Source: Prauserella isguenensis (GTDB lineage Bacteria > Actinomycetota > Actinomycetes > Mycobacteriales > Pseudonocardiaceae). Taken from it: a stretch of 64,000 nt of DNA. The stretch is taken from the NCBI RefSeq assembly GCF_014191605.1, contig NZ_JACHWU010000001.1, forward strand, positions 1 through 64,000, written 5' to 3'. The notes below the pieces were generated by a model, which saw only the letters and a program-made list of their open reading frames with translations, was not told the DNA's origin and made no database searches. The translations under genes and the position numbers were made by a program. Positions 63,328 through 64,000 of this stretch are shown in pieces. Every line of letters starts with the position of its first letter. Position 1 is the first letter of the stretch.

Positions 63328-64000
63328 CCGTTTCCTCCGGTTACGCGTCGGTTCAGCAGTTGTTCGATCAGGTCGTCGGCGAGGTCCATCGCCGTGCTTC
63401 CCGGCCAGGCGACACCTGCGTCGGCGTACCACTCGGGCGGAGCCTCCGGGTGTGGGCCGACCACCCCGACACGGCCCGCACCGAAGTCCGTGACCAGGGC
63501 GGCGATCTGCCGGTTGGGATAGCGGGCGAGGATCGTGACTCCTCGGTGCCCGCCGTCGTCACCGGACGGATACGTGAGCTGGAAAACGGGGCCATCCTGG
63601 AAGAACACGCCGCGCGTGCGGTGGCCCCACTGGACGTCGACGATCGTGTCCCCGGAGGTCGTCACGGTCGCTCCGGGGGTGGCGATGTACTGGTCGGTGT
63701 CTCCGGGCAGTAACGCGAAACCCGGCGTGGCGCCGGCGAGATAACCCCCGAGACAGAACCCGAGGTAGTTCCCGCCTGCTCGGACGTAGGAGCGGATCCG
63801 CTCGCGGTGTTTCTTCATCACGCGGTAGCCGTGACGCAGGGTTCCTCCGCCCGGCTGGGCGTACAGCGTGGCGGCGGCCAGCACGTCGTCACGCAGCGAC
63901 AGTCCCTCGCGAGGTCCGACGAAGCGGACGTCGAACCCGTGGCGGTTCCGGGCCAGCACCTCGGCGACCGCCTCCGAGCATCCCGCAGGCCGGCTCGCAG
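63324..64000 (-). CDS. BPL_N-type glutamine amidotransferase-like protein (5' end off the window)
   Basis: At least 225 codons, open to the right edge, so the start lies outside the window. In frame just inside the edge it reads CSEAVAEVLARNRHGFDVRF. The class I amidotransferase-like nucleophile elbow is GFCLGGYLAG, preceded by IRSYVRAGGNYL. The C-terminal part has a His in VGVVGPHPEAPPEWY. The family (biotin-protein-ligase N-terminal-like) has the Cys but an unclear reaction. Its stop overlaps the DDAH-like start (GTGA). Confidence 0.82.
   Translation of the reverse strand, partial: ASRPAGCSEAVAEVLARNRHGFDVRFVGPREGLSLRDDVLAAATLYAQPGGGTLRHGYRVMKKHRERIRSYVRAGGNYLGFCLGGYLAGATPGFALLPGDTDQYIATPGATVTTSGDTIVDVQWGHRTRGVFFQDGPVFQLTYPSGDDGGHRGVTILARYPNRQIAALVTDFGAGRVGVVGPHPEAPPEWYADAGVAWPGSTAMDLADDLIEQLLNRRVTGGNG

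Overview
This window is about 64 kb of GC-rich chromosome with strong G/C third-position bias. It carries FO synthase (fbiC), an F420-type LLM oxidoreductase, a DUF1707 protein, a DUF3017 protein, a TNT-domain protein and an actinobacterial imuA'-imuB-dnaE2 mutasome. This fits an actinomycete, most likely a Pseudonocardiales member (inference from gene content, not from a database). I see no tRNA gene, insertion sequence, prophage or CRISPR array. The left edge is the first ~20 nt of a 16S rRNA gene on the minus strand, preceded by its leader, so an rrn operon runs off to the left.

Layout. 0.4-5.2 kb: upp, a DUF1707 protein, then deoC with two coupled aldehyde dehydrogenase genes, the second a half-length form without a catalytic domain. 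5.2-15.9 kb: EamA exporter and divergent LysR, a DUF3516-type helicase, an acidic hypothetical protein, an MFS transporter, a HAD phosphatase, adenosine deaminase and a coiled-coil protein. 16.1-23.4 kb: a nucleoside uptake and salvage operon (BMP lipoprotein, ABC ATPase, two permeases, cdd, then deoA). With upp, deoC, add and the nucleoside hydrolase at 37 kb this makes a strong nucleoside-scavenging theme. 23.9-27.4 kb: sdhCDAB. 27.4-39.4 kb: a tandem-repeat locus, D,D-carboxypeptidase, MFS, YihY, fbiC, a Tat-exported C39-like protein, nucleoside hydrolase, a small protein behind a SoxR-like promoter, and xth. 39.6-46.7 kb: SH3 protein, icd, LLM oxidoreductase, DUF1918, MFS, DUF3017, folD and a YdcZ-type DMT transporter. 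46.9-50.4 kb: a 1173-aa protein ending in a TNT NAD-glycohydrolase-like domain. 50.5-57.6 kb: an SOS mutasome operon with two LexA boxes, an extra 51-codon ORF and a distal pentapeptide-repeat gene. 57.7-61.2 kb: SLC13/MatC-like carrier, CaiB-type CoA-transferase and divergent LysR. 61.3-64 kb: a coupled BPL_N amidotransferase-like / DDAH-like / membrane acyltransferase operon cut by the right edge.

Most notable: the SOS operon extended by a pentapeptide-repeat gene and a coupled micro-ORF; a MerR/SoxR-type promoter with a 19-bp spacer feeding a leaderless small gene; a 58-bp duplicated promoter-like segment beside it; 21-bp tandem repeats at two convergent gene ends, one of them in frame with a small ORF; and the multidomain TNT protein.
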